Positions 15,138 through 27,529 of a stretch of DNA of 64,000 nt are shown here, one piece after another. The position numbers and the translations under genes were made by a program. The DNA lies in contig NZ_BQHR01000006.1 in NCBI RefSeq assembly GCF_021601625.1, forward strand, positions 124,001 to 188,000. Reading direction: 5' to 3'. Numbering within the stretch: position 1 is the first letter of the stretch; each line of letters opens with the position of its first letter. The DNA is from Pseudomonas paraglycinae. GTDB lineage: Bacteria; Pseudomonadota; Gammaproteobacteria; Pseudomonadales; Pseudomonadaceae. The notes beneath the pieces are model-generated. The model was not told the DNA's origin. It searched no databases and saw only the letters and a program-made list of their open reading frames with translations.

Positions 15138-15613
15138 AGCACCGAAAACTGACTGATTAGTCGTATTAGACGAAAGATGTAGTGCTTGAAAAAAAGCACT
15201 ACAAAACGTTTGACGAGCCAAAAAAGCGAAGGCATGATGGCCTCGCTCCCGCTAATCAGAGGCCCTGGCAAGGGCCTTCGAAGCGATGCTCGCAACCATC
15301 CCCGCGAGCCGTTTCGTGTCTGTACCGCCCACAAGGTGTGTTTGACGAGGTTGCCGACTGGAACGAAGTTGTCCCGAGGGACGGAAGCGTAATTAGGTAA
15401 CCCGGCTTTACACTGTAGTTCGTATAAAGGCCCACGACGCCCGAATGCGCCCGCCAGTTCGCCTTTACCTGCTCACTTCCCCTCGAGCCCATCGTTCATC
15501 CCGTCGCCTGCCCCGCCGAACCCGACCTGACCACCTAAGCTTCTGGTCAGCGAGCGCAAGGAATTTTCCACCGCAGAACAACTTTTCATAAAGACGCGAC
15601 GAGGTTTATCTCC
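15138..15613. other. Intergenic region upstream of aceA
   Basis: 476 bp without a credible gene. It holds a perfect 9-bp inverted repeat, GTAGTGCTT-GAAAAA-AAGCACTAC (15179-15202), 42 bp after the upstream gene; this could be a weak terminator or an operator. A GGCCCT/AGGGCC stem lies at about 15259-15274. A TATAAA at 15423-15428 is a possible -10 for aceA but has no matching -35. The aceA start is preceded by GAGG, 8 bp away. Confidence 0.45.
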
Positions 15614-16939
15614 ATGGCACTGACACGCGAACAGCAAATTGCAGCCCTTGAAAAAGACTGGGCTGAAAACCCGCGCTGGAAAGGCGTGACTCGCAATTAC
15701 TCCGCTGCTGACGTCGTCCGTCTGCGTGGCTCGGTTCAACCAGAGCACACCTTTGCAAAAATGGGCGCCGAAAAACTGTGGAACCTGGTCACCCAGGGTG
15801 CCAAGCCGTCCTTCCGCCCAGAGAAAGATTTCGTCAACTGCATGGGCGCCCTGACCGGCGGCCAGGCTGTGCAACAGGTCAAAGCCGGTATCCAGGCGAT
15901 CTACCTGTCGGGCTGGCAAGTCGCTGCGGATAACAACTCCGCCGAATCGATGTACCCGGACCAGTCGCTGTACCCGGTGGACTCGGTGCCAACCGTGGTC
16001 AAGCGCATCAACAACTCGTTCCGTCGTGCCGACCAGATCCAGTGGAAAGCCGGCAAGAACCCGGGCGACGAAGGCTACATCGACTACTTCGCGCCAATCG
16101 TGGCTGACGCCGAAGCCGGCTTCGGCGGCGTACTGAACGCCTACGAGCTGATGAAGAGCATGATCGAAGCAGGCGCCGCCGGCGTTCACTTCGAAGACCA
16201 GCTGGCCTCCGTGAAGAAATGCGGCCACATGGGCGGCAAGGTTCTGGTTCCAACCCAGGAAGCCGTACAGAAGCTGACCGCTGCTCGTCTGGCTGCCGAC
16301 GTTGCCGGTGTACCGACCATCATCCTGGCCCGTACCGACGCCAACGCTGCCGACCTGCTGACTTCCGACTGCGACCCGTACGACCAGCCGTTCGTGACTG
16401 GCACCCGTACTCAGGAAGGTTTCTACAAGGTTCGTGCAGGCCTGGACCAGGCAATCGCCCGCGGCCTGGCCTACGCGCCGTACGCCGACCTGATCTGGTG
16501 CGAAACCGCCAAGCCGGACCTGGACGAAGCCCGTCGTTTCGCTGAAGCGATCAAAAAGGAATATCCGGACCAGATCCTGTCGTACAACTGCTCGCCTTCC
16601 TTCAACTGGAAGAAAAACCTGGACGACGCGACCATCGCCAAGTTCCAGCGCGAACTGTCCGCCATGGGTTACAAGCACCAGTTCATCACCCTGGCCGGCA
16701 TTCACAACATGTGGCACAGCATGTTCAACCTGGCGCACGACTACGCCCGCAACGACATGACTGCCTACGTGAAGCTGCAAGAGCAGGAATTCGCTGACGC
16801 CGCCAAGGGTTATACCTTCGTGGCTCACCAGCAGGAAGTGGGCACTGGCTACTTCGACGACATGACCACCGTGATCCAGGGCGGCACGTCCTCGGTGACC
16901 GCGCTGACCGGTTCGACCGAAGAAGAACAGTTCCACTGA
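15614..16939 (+). CDS. aceA: Isocitrate lyase
   Basis: 441 residues, [16 protein letters not shown] to EEEQFH. The catalytic signature [14 protein letters not shown] is present near residue 205, including the active-site Cys. It splits isocitrate into succinate and glyoxylate, the first step of the glyoxylate shunt needed on acetate or fatty acids. It competes for substrate with the two isocitrate dehydrogenases encoded about 7-11 kb upstream. Malate synthase is not in the window. The gene is monocistronic, with its own terminator. Confidence 0.97.
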   Translation: MALTREQQIAALEKDWAENPRWKGVTRNYSAADVVRLRGSVQPEHTFAKMGAEKLWNLVTQGAKPSFRPEKDFVNCMGALTGGQAVQQVKAGIQAIYLSGWQVAADNNSAESMYPDQSLYPVDSVPTVVKRINNSFRRADQIQWKAGKNPGDEGYIDYFAPIVADAEAGFGGVLNAYELMKSMIEAGAAGVHFEDQLASVKKCGHMGGKVLVPTQEAVQKLTAARLAADVAGVPTIILARTDANAADLLTSDCDPYDQPFVTGTRTQEGFYKVRAGLDQAIARGLAYAPYADLIWCETAKPDLDEARRFAEAIKKEYPDQILSYNCSPSFNWKKNLDDATIAKFQRELSAMGYKHQFITLAGIHNMWHSMFNLAHDYARNDMTAYVKLQEQEFADAAKGYTFVAHQQEVGTGYFDDMTTVIQGGTSSVTALTGSTEEEQFH

Positions 16940-17486
16940 TCGACTTCGCCTGAGCGAACGGCCTTTGCGGACCGTATAGAAAGCTAACCGCATTGCCGAA
17001 AAACTGACGCCCCGACTGGTTCGGGGCGTTTTTTTTGCCTGCGGTTTTCCGAGCGCCTCAGGAATTGGCACAACCTGTCAGGCAAAACATTGATCCAGAG
17101 CGGTATCCGCATCGCAAAAATCGGCTAAAACGGGCGCCGCCGCTACTTGCAGTAACGCGCATATAAGACAACTTCCCAACTACTGACCCGTTAAACAGTT
17201 ACCAAACCACTCCAAACGATATCAATTATCATTTAGCGACAACTATGTTCGTTACATTTCCTACAAAACATAATTCGTGAAATCCCGGCTAATGCCCGCA
17301 ACGCATGGGCTGCGGGCCCTTCGAGGTGCGCTATGTCCTTATTCCAATAAATAATTTCGCTATAGGAATTTTACTTGCAGGGTGTTTAGCCATAAAATCA
17401 GCGCGATTGATTGCTGCGACATATCGTCACTGCCTTATTTCTTTATCAAGCTCAGAGACCTTTGCTCTCTGTTAAGGATTTCCAGC
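16940..17486. other. Intergenic region between aceA and nuoA
   Basis: 547 bp. After the aceA terminator the sequence becomes markedly AT-richer (about 17160-17480), as expected for the promoter and leader of the nuo operon. A short imperfect Fur-box-like stretch lies at 17218-17236 but matches only about 12 of 19 positions. No ORF here looks real. The nuoA ribosome-binding site AAGGA is at 17474-17478. Confidence 0.5.
17008..17038 (+). terminator. Terminator of aceA
   Basis: ACGCCCCGA-CTGGT-TCGGGGCGT stem-loop followed by seven or more T. Confidence 0.9.
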
Positions 17487-17900
17487 ATGCCCGAAGCGAC
17501 AGGACTCATGGCCCACAACTGGGGCTTTGCCATTTTCCTTCTGGGTGTAGTCGGCCTGTGTGCCTTCATGCTCGGCGTCTCCAGCCTCCTCGGGTCAAAA
17601 GCCTGGGGCCGCAGCAAAAACGAACCGTTCGAGTCCGGCATGCTACCTACCGGTGGCGCCCGCTTGCGGCTCTCAGCCAAATTCTATCTGGTCGCGATGC
17701 TGTTCGTGATCTTCGATATCGAAGCCCTCTTTCTCTTTGCATGGTCTGTGTCCGTCCGCGAAAGCGGCTGGACCGGATTCGTCGAAGCTCTCGTTTTCAT
17801 AGCAATTCTGTTGGCAGGTCTTGTCTACCTGTTCCGAGTGGGCGCCCTTGACTGGGCTCCGGAAGCTCGTCGCAAGCGGCAGGCGAAGCTGAAACAATGA
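17487..17900 (+). CDS. nuoA: NADH-quinone oxidoreductase subunit A
   Basis: 137 residues with three predicted membrane helices (about 15-38, 66-88 and 96-120). The conserved block [37 protein letters not shown] is the loop and second helix typical of NuoA/ND3. It is the first gene of the complex I operon. The start at 17487 has AAGGA 9 bp upstream; an in-frame ATG at 17382 would add 35 residues not found in the family. NuoA is a membrane-arm subunit at the quinone-site junction. Confidence 0.96.
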   Translation: MPEATGLMAHNWGFAIFLLGVVGLCAFMLGVSSLLGSKAWGRSKNEPFESGMLPTGGARLRLSAKFYLVAMLFVIFDIEALFLFAWSVSVRESGWTGFVEALVFIAILLAGLVYLFRVGALDWAPEARRKRQAKLKQ

Positions 17901-17910
17901 GGCTTTGGCA

Positions 17911-18585
17911 ATGCAATACAATCTCACCAGAATCGACCCCGATGCTCCTAACGAGCAGTATCCGATCGGCCAGCGGGAAACCGTTTCCGATCCGTTAGAG
18001 GATCAAGTCCACAAAAACATTTTCATGGGCAAGCTGGAAGACGTGCTGAGTGGCGCGGTCAACTGGGGACGTAAGAACTCCCTGTGGCCGTACAACTTCG
18101 GTCTGTCGTGCTGCTACGTGGAAATGACCACCGCCTTCACGGCGCCCCACGACATCGCGCGCTTCGGCGCCGAAGTTATCCGGGCATCACCGCGTCAGGC
18201 CGACTTCATGGTTATCGCCGGGACCTGCTTCATCAAGATGGCGCCGATCATTCAGCGCCTGTACGAGCAGATGCTCGAGCCCAAGTGGGTGATCTCGATG
18301 GGTTCGTGCGCCAACTCCGGCGGCATGTACGACATCTACTCCGTGGTTCAGGGGGTGGACAAGTTCCTGCCCGTTGACGTCTACGTACCTGGCTGCCCGC
18401 CCCGTCCAGAAGCATTTCTGCAAGGCTTGATGCTGTTGCAGGAATCCATTGGCCAGGAGCGTCGCCCACTTTCCTGGGTCGTTGGCGATCAAGGCGTTTA
18501 TCGCGCCGACATGCCTTCGCAGAAGGAACAGCGCCGCGAACAGCGAATCGCAGTCACCAACCTGCGCAGCCCTGACGAAGTCTGA
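17911..18585 (+). CDS. nuoB: NADH-quinone oxidoreductase subunit B
   Basis: 224 residues. Cysteines for the [4Fe-4S] cluster N2 are visible in [18 protein letters not shown] and [10 protein letters not shown], with the [11 protein letters not shown] block between them. N2 is the last cluster before ubiquinone. An in-frame TTG at 17905 precedes the ATG used here, and the GAGG at 17899-17902 suits the ATG. The gene is 10 bp downstream of nuoA. Confidence 0.97.
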   Translation: MQYNLTRIDPDAPNEQYPIGQRETVSDPLEDQVHKNIFMGKLEDVLSGAVNWGRKNSLWPYNFGLSCCYVEMTTAFTAPHDIARFGAEVIRASPRQADFMVIAGTCFIKMAPIIQRLYEQMLEPKWVISMGSCANSGGMYDIYSVVQGVDKFLPVDVYVPGCPPRPEAFLQGLMLLQESIGQERRPLSWVVGDQGVYRADMPSQKEQRREQRIAVTNLRSPDEV

Positions 18586-20439
<1,854 letters not shown>

Positions 20440-20441
20440 GC

Positions 20442-20939
20442 ATGAACAGCACGCTTATCCAGACAGACCGTTTCACCTTGAGTGAAACCGAGCGCTCGGC
20501 CATCGAGCACGAGCTGCATCACTACGAAGATCCGCGCGCGGCGTCGATCGAAGCCCTGAAGATCGTTCAGAAGGAACGCGGCTGGGTGCCGGACGGCGCT
20601 CTGTACGCCATCGGCGAGATCCTCGGCATTCCGGCCAGCGACGTTGAAGGCGTGGCCACGTTCTACAGCCAGATCTTCCGTCAGCCGGTCGGCCGTCACA
20701 TCATTCGCGTCTGCGACAGCATGGTCTGCTACATCGGCGGCCACGAGTCGGTGGTCAGCGAAATCCAGAACAACCTGGGTATCGGCCTGGGTCAGACCAC
20801 CGCCGACGGTCGTTTCACCCTGCTGCCGGTCTGCTGCCTCGGCAACTGCGACAAGGCACCGGCGCTGATGATCGATGACGACACCTTTGGCGATGTCCAG
20901 CCTGCCGGCGTCGCCAAACTGCTCGAGGGCTACGTATGA
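20442..20939 (+). CDS. nuoE: NADH-quinone oxidoreductase subunit E
   Basis: 165 residues, thioredoxin-like fold. The four [2Fe-2S] cluster N1a cysteines are in CDSMVC and CCLGNC. It is part of the NADH-input module with NuoF and NuoG. The gene starts 2 bp after nuoCD stops, and its own stop overlaps the nuoF start (ATGA), so expression is tightly coupled. Confidence 0.97.
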   Translation: MNSTLIQTDRFTLSETERSAIEHELHHYEDPRAASIEALKIVQKERGWVPDGALYAIGEILGIPASDVEGVATFYSQIFRQPVGRHIIRVCDSMVCYIGGHESVVSEIQNNLGIGLGQTTADGRFTLLPVCCLGNCDKAPALMIDDDTFGDVQPAGVAKLLEGYV

Positions 20940-22291
20940 CCCTGACTTCTTTCGGCCCGGCCAACCGCATCCAGCGTTCGGCCGAGACTCACCCGCTGAC
21001 CTGGCGCCTGCGTGACGACGGCGAAGCCGTGTGGCTCGACGAGTACCAGGCCAAGAACGGTTACGCCGCTGCGCGCAAGGCCTTCGCCGACATGGATCAG
21101 GACGCCATCGTCCAGACCGTGAAAGACGCCGGCCTCAAAGGTCGCGGCGGTGCAGGCTTCCCCACTGGCGTGAAGTGGGGCCTGATGCCAAAGGACGAAT
21201 CCATCAACATCCGCTACCTGCTGTGCAACGCGGATGAAATGGAGCCGAACACCTGGAAAGACCGCATGCTGATGGAGCAACTGCCCCATCTGCTGATCGA
21301 AGGCATGCTGATCAGCGCCCGCGCGCTGAAAACCTACCGTGGCTACATCTTCCTGCGTGGCGAGTACACCACCGCTGCCAAGCACCTGAACCGTGCCGTG
21401 GAAGAAGCCAAGGCTGCCGGCCTGCTGGGCAAGAACATCCTGGGCAGCGGCTTCGATTTCGAGCTGTTCGTCCACACCGGCGCCGGGCGTTACATCTGTG
21501 GTGAAGAAACCGCACTGATCAACTCCCTCGAAGGTCGCCGCGCCAACCCGCGCTCCAAACCGCCCTTCCCTGCCGCCGTTGGCGTGTGGGGCAAGCCGAC
21601 CTGCGTGAACAACGTTGAAACCCTGTGCAACGTGCCGGCGATCATCGCCGACGGCGTGGACTGGTACAAATCGTTGGCCCGCGACGGCAGCGAAGACATG
21701 GGCACCAAGCTCATGGGCTTCTCCGGCAAGGTCAAGAACCCTGGTCTGTGGGAACTGCCATTCGGCGTGACCGGTCGCGAGCTGTTCGAAGACTACGCCG
21801 GCGGCATGCGCGACGGCTTCAAGCTGAAAGCCTGGCAGCCAGGCGGCGCCGGTACCGGTTTCCTGTTGCCGGAACACCTCGACGCACAAATGTACGCCGG
21901 CGGCATCGCCAAAGTGGGCACCCGTATGGGTACCGGCCTGGCCATGGCGGTGGACGACAGCGTCAACATGGTGTCCCTGCTGCGCAACATGGAGCAGTTC
22001 TTCGCTCGCGAATCCTGCGGCTTCTGCACCCCGTGCCGTGATGGTTTGCCATGGAGCGTCAAGCTCTTGATGGCGATCGAACAAGGTCGCGGCCAGCCAG
22101 GCGACATCGAGACCCTGCTGGGTCTGGTCAACTTCCTCGGCCCGGGCAAGACCTTCTGTGCTCACGCACCGGGTGCCGTGGAGCCGTTGGGCAGTGCCAT
22201 CAAATACTTCCGTCCAGAGTTCGAAGCCGGTATCGCGCCTGCAAGCGCCACCGTCCCGCCTCTGGCGAAGCCGATCGTAGTCGGCGCGTAA
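20936..22291 (+). CDS. nuoF: NADH-quinone oxidoreductase subunit F
   Basis: 451 residues. The FMN/NADH-binding glycine-rich segment [13 protein letters not shown] lies near residue 68, and the N3 [4Fe-4S] ligands are in [11 protein letters not shown] near 362. This is the NADH-oxidising subunit. It overlaps nuoE by 4 bp. Unlike the other junctions, it is separated from nuoG by 137 bp containing a perfect hairpin. Confidence 0.97.
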   Translation: MTLTSFGPANRIQRSAETHPLTWRLRDDGEAVWLDEYQAKNGYAAARKAFADMDQDAIVQTVKDAGLKGRGGAGFPTGVKWGLMPKDESINIRYLLCNADEMEPNTWKDRMLMEQLPHLLIEGMLISARALKTYRGYIFLRGEYTTAAKHLNRAVEEAKAAGLLGKNILGSGFDFELFVHTGAGRYICGEETALINSLEGRRANPRSKPPFPAAVGVWGKPTCVNNVETLCNVPAIIADGVDWYKSLARDGSEDMGTKLMGFSGKVKNPGLWELPFGVTGRELFEDYAGGMRDGFKLKAWQPGGAGTGFLLPEHLDAQMYAGGIAKVGTRMGTGLAMAVDDSVNMVSLLRNMEQFFARESCGFCTPCRDGLPWSVKLLMAIEQGRGQPGDIETLLGLVNFLGPGKTFCAHAPGAVEPLGSAIKYFRPEFEAGIAPASATVPPLAKPIVVGA

Positions 22292-22300
22292 ACGCTTAGA

Positions 22301-22330
22301 AAAGGCGAAGGGTCCGTGCCCTTCGCCTTT
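22301..22330 (+). other. Intra-operon hairpin between nuoF and nuoG
   Basis: AAAGGCGAAGGG and CCCTTCGCCTTT form a perfect 12-bp stem with a 6-nt loop, 10 bp after the nuoF stop. The T run is just the three T closing the stem, so it looks like a partial terminator, an mRNA-stability element or a processing site rather than a full stop. Confidence 0.7.
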
Positions 22331-22428
22331 CGTCCGATGACGCCTTTCGGGGCTGACTGGATTCGGACGGATAACAAGATTCCATTAGCCACGCCCGCTG
22401 ACACCGGGCCAACGAAGACCTTTGAACC

Positions 22429-25143
22429 ATGGCCACTATCCACGTAGACGGCAAAGCGCTCGAAGTCGACGGGGCAGACAACCTGTTACAGGCATGTCTG
22501 TCGCTGGGCCTCGACATCCCTTATTTCTGCTGGCACCCCGCGCTTGGTAGCGTCGGGGCCTGCCGCCAGTGCGCGGTCAAGCAGTACACCGACGAGAACG
22601 ACACCCGTGGTCGCATCGTCATGTCCTGCATGACCCCTGCCACCGACAACACTTGGATCTCCATCGACGATGAAGAATCCAAGGCGTTTCGCGCCAGTGT
22701 TGTTGAATGGCTGATGACCAACCACCCGCACGACTGCCCTGTGTGCGAGGAAGGCGGTCACTGCCACCTGCAAGACATGACCGTGATGACCGGCCACAAC
22801 GAGCGCCGTTATCGCTTCACCAAACGTACCCACCAGAACCAGCAACTGGGCCCGTTCATTTCCCACGAAATGAACCGCTGCATCGCCTGCTACCGCTGCG
22901 TGCGTTTCTATAAGGATTACGCCGGCGGCACCGACCTCGGTGTATTTGGCGCCCACGACAACGTGTACTTCGGTCGCGTTGAAGACGGCACCCTCGAAAG
23001 CGAGTTCTCCGGCAACCTCACCGAGGTCTGCCCGACCGGTGTGTTCACCGACAAGACTCACTCCGAGCGCTACAACCGCAAGTGGGACATGCAGTTCTCG
23101 CCGAGCATCTGCCATGGCTGCTCGAGCGGTTGCAACATCTCCCCGGGCGAGCGTTACGGCGAACTGCGTCGCATCGAAAACCGTTACAACGGTTCGGTGA
23201 ACCAGTACTTCCTGTGCGACCGTGGCCGTTTCGGTTATGGCTACGTCAACCGCACCGACCGTCCACGTCAGCCGCTGCTGGCCGACGGCACCAAGCTTGG
23301 CCTGGATGCTGCGCTGGACAAAGCCGCCGACCTGCTGCGCGGTCGCAACATCGTCGGTATCGGTTCGCCGCGTGCCAGCCTGGAAAGCAACTACGCGTTG
23401 CGTGAACTGGTAGGCGCCGAGCACTTCTACTCCGGTATCGAAGCCTCCGAGCTGGAACGCATCCGTCTGGTCCTGCAAGTGCTGAAAGACAGCCCGCTGC
23501 CAGTGCCGAACATGCGCGACATCGAAGACCACGACGCCGTGTTCGTCCTCGGTGAAGACCTGACCCAGACCGCTGCCCGCATGGCCCTGGCCCTGCGTCA
23601 GTCGGTAAAAGGCAAGGCCGAAGACATGGCCGAAGCCATGCGCGTCCAGCCTTGGCTCGACGCCGCCGTGAAGAACATCGGCCAGCACGAGCTGAACCCG
23701 CTGTTCATCGCCAGCCTGGCTGAAACCAAGCTCGACGATATCGCCGAAGAGTGTGTACACGCCGCTCCGGACGATCTGGCCCGCATCGGTTTCGCCGTGG
23801 CTCACGCCCTGGACGCCAGCGCCCCTGCCGTTGAAGGTCTGGATGCCGAAGCCCTGGAACTGGCCAAGCGCATCGCCGACGCACTGCTCGCGGCCAAGCG
23901 TCCACTGATCATCGCCGGTACTTCGCTGGGCTCCAAAGCCTTGATCGAAGCCGCTGCGAACATCGCCAAGGCCCTGAAGCTGCGCGAGAAGAACGGTTCG
24001 ATCAGCCTGATCGTGCCGGAAGCCAACAGCCTCGGCCTGGCCATGCTCGGTGGCGAATCGGTTGATGCCGCCCTGCAAGCGGTCATCGACGGCAAGGCCG
24101 ACGCCATCGTCGTGCTGGAAAACGATCTGTACACCCGTACCGCCAAGGCCAAGGTCGATACGGCACTGAACGCTGCGAAAGTGGTGATCGTTGCCGACCA
24201 TCAGAAAACCGCCACCAGCGACCGTGCGCATCTGGTTCTGCCAGCCGCCAGCTTCGCTGAAGGCGACGGTACGCTGGTCAGCCAGGAAGGTCGCGCCCAG
24301 CGCTTCTTCCAGGTTTTCGACCCGCAATACATGGACGCGAGCATTCTGGTCCACGAAGGCTGGCGCTGGCTGCACGCCCTGCGCGCCACCCTGCTGAACC
24401 AGCCGATCGACTGGACGCAACTCGACCACGTGACCGCTGCCGTTGCTTCGAGCACCACGCAACTGGCCCGCATCGTCGACGCCGCGCCGTCCGCCTCGTT
24501 CCGCATCAAGGGTCTGAAACTGGCGCGTGAGCCGCTGCGTTACTCCGGTCGCACCGCGATGCGCGCCGACATCAGCGTTCACGAACCACGCACCCCGCAA
24601 GACAAGGACACCGCGTTCGCCTTCTCGATGGAAGGTTACTCGGGCTCCGCCGAACCGCGTCAGCAAGTGCCGTTCGCCTGGTCGCCGGGCTGGAACTCGC
24701 CGCAAGCCTGGAACAAGTTCCAGGACGAAGTCGGTGGTCACCTGCGCGCTGGCGATCCGGGCACCCGCCTGATCGAAAGCACTGGTGATTCGCTGAACTG
24801 GTTCGCCAGTGTTCCGCGCGCGTTCAACCCGGCCCAGGGCACCTGGCAAGCCGTGCCGTTCTACCACCTGTTCGGCAGCGACGAGAACTCGTCGAAAGCC
24901 GCTCCGGTCCAGGAACGCATCCCGGCCGCCTACGTTGCACTGGCCAAGTCCGAAGCGGACCGTCTGGGCGTCAACGACGGCGCATTGCTGAGCCTCAATG
25001 TTGCCGGCCAGACCCTGCGTCTGCCGCTGCGCATCAATGAAGAGCTGGGCGCTGGCCTGGTTGCACTGCCGGCCGGTCTGGCAGGCATTCCGCCGGCGAT
25101 TTTCGGCCAAACCGTTGATGGTCTGCAGGAGGCAGCGCAATGA
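22429..25143 (+). CDS. nuoG: NADH-quinone oxidoreductase subunit G
   Basis: 904 residues. N-terminal ferredoxin-like domain with cluster ligands in [15 protein letters not shown], then [16 protein letters not shown], then [11 protein letters not shown], and a further set [14 protein letters not shown] typical of the N7-type site. The rest is a molybdopterin-oxidoreductase-like fold without a cofactor role. It is the largest subunit of the NADH-input module. Its last bases overlap the nuoH start (ATGA). The size is normal for the Pseudomonas/E. coli type. Confidence 0.97.
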   Translation: MATIHVDGKALEVDGADNLLQACLSLGLDIPYFCWHPALGSVGACRQCAVKQYTDENDTRGRIVMSCMTPATDNTWISIDDEESKAFRASVVEWLMTNHPHDCPVCEEGGHCHLQDMTVMTGHNERRYRFTKRTHQNQQLGPFISHEMNRCIACYRCVRFYKDYAGGTDLGVFGAHDNVYFGRVEDGTLESEFSGNLTEVCPTGVFTDKTHSERYNRKWDMQFSPSICHGCSSGCNISPGERYGELRRIENRYNGSVNQYFLCDRGRFGYGYVNRTDRPRQPLLADGTKLGLDAALDKAADLLRGRNIVGIGSPRASLESNYALRELVGAEHFYSGIEASELERIRLVLQVLKDSPLPVPNMRDIEDHDAVFVLGEDLTQTAARMALALRQSVKGKAEDMAEAMRVQPWLDAAVKNIGQHELNPLFIASLAETKLDDIAEECVHAAPDDLARIGFAVAHALDASAPAVEGLDAEALELAKRIADALLAAKRPLIIAGTSLGSKALIEAAANIAKALKLREKNGSISLIVPEANSLGLAMLGGESVDAALQAVIDGKADAIVVLENDLYTRTAKAKVDTALNAAKVVIVADHQKTATSDRAHLVLPAASFAEGDGTLVSQEGRAQRFFQVFDPQYMDASILVHEGWRWLHALRATLLNQPIDWTQLDHVTAAVASSTTQLARIVDAAPSASFRIKGLKLAREPLRYSGRTAMRADISVHEPRTPQDKDTAFAFSMEGYSGSAEPRQQVPFAWSPGWNSPQAWNKFQDEVGGHLRAGDPGTRLIESTGDSLNWFASVPRAFNPAQGTWQAVPFYHLFGSDENSSKAAPVQERIPAAYVALAKSEADRLGVNDGALLSLNVAGQTLRLPLRINEELGAGLVALPAGLAGIPPAIFGQTVDGLQEAAQ

Positions 25144-26147
25144 CCTGGTTCACCCCTGAAGTGATCGATGTGATCCTGACGGTCATCAAGGCCATCGTGA
25201 TCCTGCTGGCCGTGGTGGTCGCAGGCGCGTTGCTCAGCTTTGTCGAGCGTCGCCTGCTGGGCTGGTGGCAGGACCGTTACGGTCCGAACCGCGTGGGTCC
25301 GTTCGGCATGTTCCAGATCGCGGCCGACATGCTGAAGATGTTCTTCAAGGAAGACTGGACCCCGCCGTTTGCCGACAAGGTGATTTTCACCCTGGCACCG
25401 GTCGTGGCCATGTCCGCCCTGCTGATCGCTTTCGCGATCATCCCGATCACCCCGACCTGGGGCGTGGCGGATCTGAACATCGGCCTGCTGTTCTTCTTCG
25501 CCATGGCCGGTCTGTCGGTCTACGCGGTGCTGTTCGCCGGCTGGTCGAGTAACAACAAGTTCGCCCTTCTCGGCAGCTTGCGTGCCTCGGCGCAGACCGT
25601 GTCCTACGAAGTGTTCATGGGCCTGGCTCTGATGGGCATCGTGGTGCAGGTCGGCTCGTTCAACATGCGCGACATCGTCGAGTACCAGGCGCAGAACCTG
25701 TGGTTCATCATTCCGCAGTTCTTCGGCTTCTGTACCTTCTTCATCGCTGGCGTGGCCGTGACTCACCGTCACCCGTTCGACCAGCCGGAAGCGGAACAGG
25801 AACTGGCCGACGGTTACCACATTGAATACGCCGGTATGAAATGGGGCATGTTCTTCGTCGGTGAATACATCGGCATCATCCTGATCTCGGCGCTGCTGGT
25901 CACCCTGTTCTTCGGTGGCTGGCACGGTCCGTTCGGCATCCTGCCGCAACTGTCCTTCGTCTGGTTCGCACTGAAGACCGCGTTCTTCATCATGCTGTTC
26001 ATCCTGCTGCGCGCTTCCATCCCGCGTCCGCGTTATGACCAGGTGATGGATTTCAGCTGGAAATTCTGCCTGCCACTGACCCTGATCAATTTGCTGGTGA
26101 CCGCTGCAATCGTGTTGTGGAACACGCCTGCGGTTGCGGTTCAGTGA
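25140..26147 (+). CDS. nuoH: NADH-quinone oxidoreductase subunit H
   Basis: 335 residues, about eight membrane helices. The conserved loop [21 protein letters not shown] (residues about 37-57) and the later [21 protein letters not shown] block line the quinone channel entrance. It starts inside the nuoG stop codon. The last conserved segment [13 protein letters not shown] is present. Confidence 0.97.
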   Translation: MTWFTPEVIDVILTVIKAIVILLAVVVAGALLSFVERRLLGWWQDRYGPNRVGPFGMFQIAADMLKMFFKEDWTPPFADKVIFTLAPVVAMSALLIAFAIIPITPTWGVADLNIGLLFFFAMAGLSVYAVLFAGWSSNNKFALLGSLRASAQTVSYEVFMGLALMGIVVQVGSFNMRDIVEYQAQNLWFIIPQFFGFCTFFIAGVAVTHRHPFDQPEAEQELADGYHIEYAGMKWGMFFVGEYIGIILISALLVTLFFGGWHGPFGILPQLSFVWFALKTAFFIMLFILLRASIPRPRYDQVMDFSWKFCLPLTLINLLVTAAIVLWNTPAVAVQ

Positions 26148-26158
26148 GGATTTGACCC

Positions 26159-26707
26159 ATGTTCAAATATATTGGCGACATCGTTAAGGGTACCGGTACC
26201 CAGTTGCGCAGCCTGGTCATGGTCTTCGGCCATGGCTTTCGCAAGCGCGACACCCTGCAATACCCGGAAGAGCCGGTCTACCTGCCACCACGCTACCGTG
26301 GTCGCATCGTCCTGACCCGTGACCCCGATGGCGAAGAACGCTGCGTAGCCTGCAACCTGTGCGCCGTGGCTTGCCCGGTGGGTTGCATCTCGCTGCAGAA
26401 AGCTGAAACCGAAGACGGTCGCTGGTACCCGGACTTCTTCCGTATCAACTTCTCGCGCTGCATTTTCTGCGGTCTCTGCGAGGAAGCCTGCCCGACCACC
26501 GCGATCCAGCTGACCCCGGATTTCGAGATGGCCGAGTTCAAACGTCAGGACCTGGTGTACGAGAAAGAAGATCTGCTGATCTCCGGCCCCGGCAAAAACC
26601 CTGATTACAACTTCTATCGTGTTGCAGGTATGGCCGTTGCGGGCAAGCCGAAAGGCGCCGCACAAAACGAAGCCGAGCCGATCAACGTGAAGAGCTTGCT
26701 GCCTTAA
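26159..26707 (+). CDS. nuoI: NADH-quinone oxidoreductase subunit I
   Basis: 182 residues with two 4Fe-4S ferredoxin motifs: [12 protein letters not shown] (near 62) and [12 protein letters not shown] (near 101), holding clusters N6a and N6b that link the input module to N2. It is soluble and bound to the peripheral arm. It starts 11 bp after nuoH, with a GAGGA ribosome-binding site. Confidence 0.97.
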   Translation: MFKYIGDIVKGTGTQLRSLVMVFGHGFRKRDTLQYPEEPVYLPPRYRGRIVLTRDPDGEERCVACNLCAVACPVGCISLQKAETEDGRWYPDFFRINFSRCIFCGLCEEACPTTAIQLTPDFEMAEFKRQDLVYEKEDLLISGPGKNPDYNFYRVAGMAVAGKPKGAAQNEAEPINVKSLLP

Positions 26708-26716
26708 GGAAGAACG

Positions 26717-27217
26717 ATGGAATTCGCTTTCTATTTCGCATCGGGTATCGCTGTTGTGTCCACATTGCGTGTGGTCACCAACACCAATCCTGTGCACGCC
26801 CTGCTCTACCTGATCATTTCGTTGATCGCCGTGGCCATGACCTTCTTCGCACTCGGCGCTCCGTTCGCCGGCGTGCTGGAAGTGATCGCCTACGCTGGCG
26901 CCATCATGGTGCTGTTCGTGTTCGTGGTGATGATGCTGAACCTGGGCCCGGCCTCGGTTCAGCAGGAACGCACCTGGCTCAAGCCCGGGATCTGGGCGGG
27001 GCCGGTGATTCTCGCCGCCCTGCTGCTGGCCGAACTGCTGTATGTGCTGTTCGCTCACCAGAGCGGTCAGGCCATCGGCCACACCACCGTCGATGCAAAA
27101 GCCGTGGGCATCAGCCTGTTCGGTCCGTATCTGCTGGTGGTCGAACTCGCCTCGATGCTGCTGCTCGCTGCAGCCGTCACGGCGTTCCATTTGGGCCGTA
27201 ACGAGGCGAAGGAGTAA
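26717..27217 (+). CDS. nuoJ: NADH-quinone oxidoreductase subunit J
   Basis: 166 residues, five predicted membrane helices. The segment EVIAYAGAIMVLFVFVVMML (near 58-77) is the conserved third helix of NuoJ/ND6 with its pi-bulge. It is a membrane-arm subunit. The gene follows nuoI by 9 bp with AAGGAAG before the ATG. Confidence 0.96.
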   Translation: MEFAFYFASGIAVVSTLRVVTNTNPVHALLYLIISLIAVAMTFFALGAPFAGVLEVIAYAGAIMVLFVFVVMMLNLGPASVQQERTWLKPGIWAGPVILAALLLAELLYVLFAHQSGQAIGHTTVDAKAVGISLFGPYLLVVELASMLLLAAAVTAFHLGRNEAKE

Positions 27218-27220
27218 GAC

Positions 27221-27529
27221 ATGCCTGCTATCCCTCTCGAACATGGATTGGCCGTCGCCGGCATCCTGTTCTGCCTTGGTCTGGTCGGCCTGATGGTCCG
27301 CCGCAACATTTTGTTCGTGTTGATGAGTCTGGAAGTGATGATGAACGCCTCTGCACTGGCCTTCATCGTTGCGGGCGCCCGCTGGGCGCAACCGGATGGA
27401 CAGATCATGTTCATCCTGGTGATCAGCCTTGCAGCCGCCGAAGCCAGTATTGGCCTGGCGATCCTGCTGCAACTGTATCGCCGCTTCCACACGCTCGATA
27501 TCGACGCTGCCAGTGAGATGCGCGGATGA
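27221..27529 (+). CDS. nuoK: NADH-quinone oxidoreductase subunit K
   Basis: 102 residues, three membrane helices. Two buried glutamates important for proton transfer in the family are visible, in [10 protein letters not shown] and [10 protein letters not shown]. It starts 3 bp after nuoJ and overlaps nuoL by 4 bp. Confidence 0.96.

Noticed and set aside
17218-17236. Fur-box-like sequence upstream of nuoA
   Set aside because: Only about 12 of 19 bases match and there is no iron-related neighbour.
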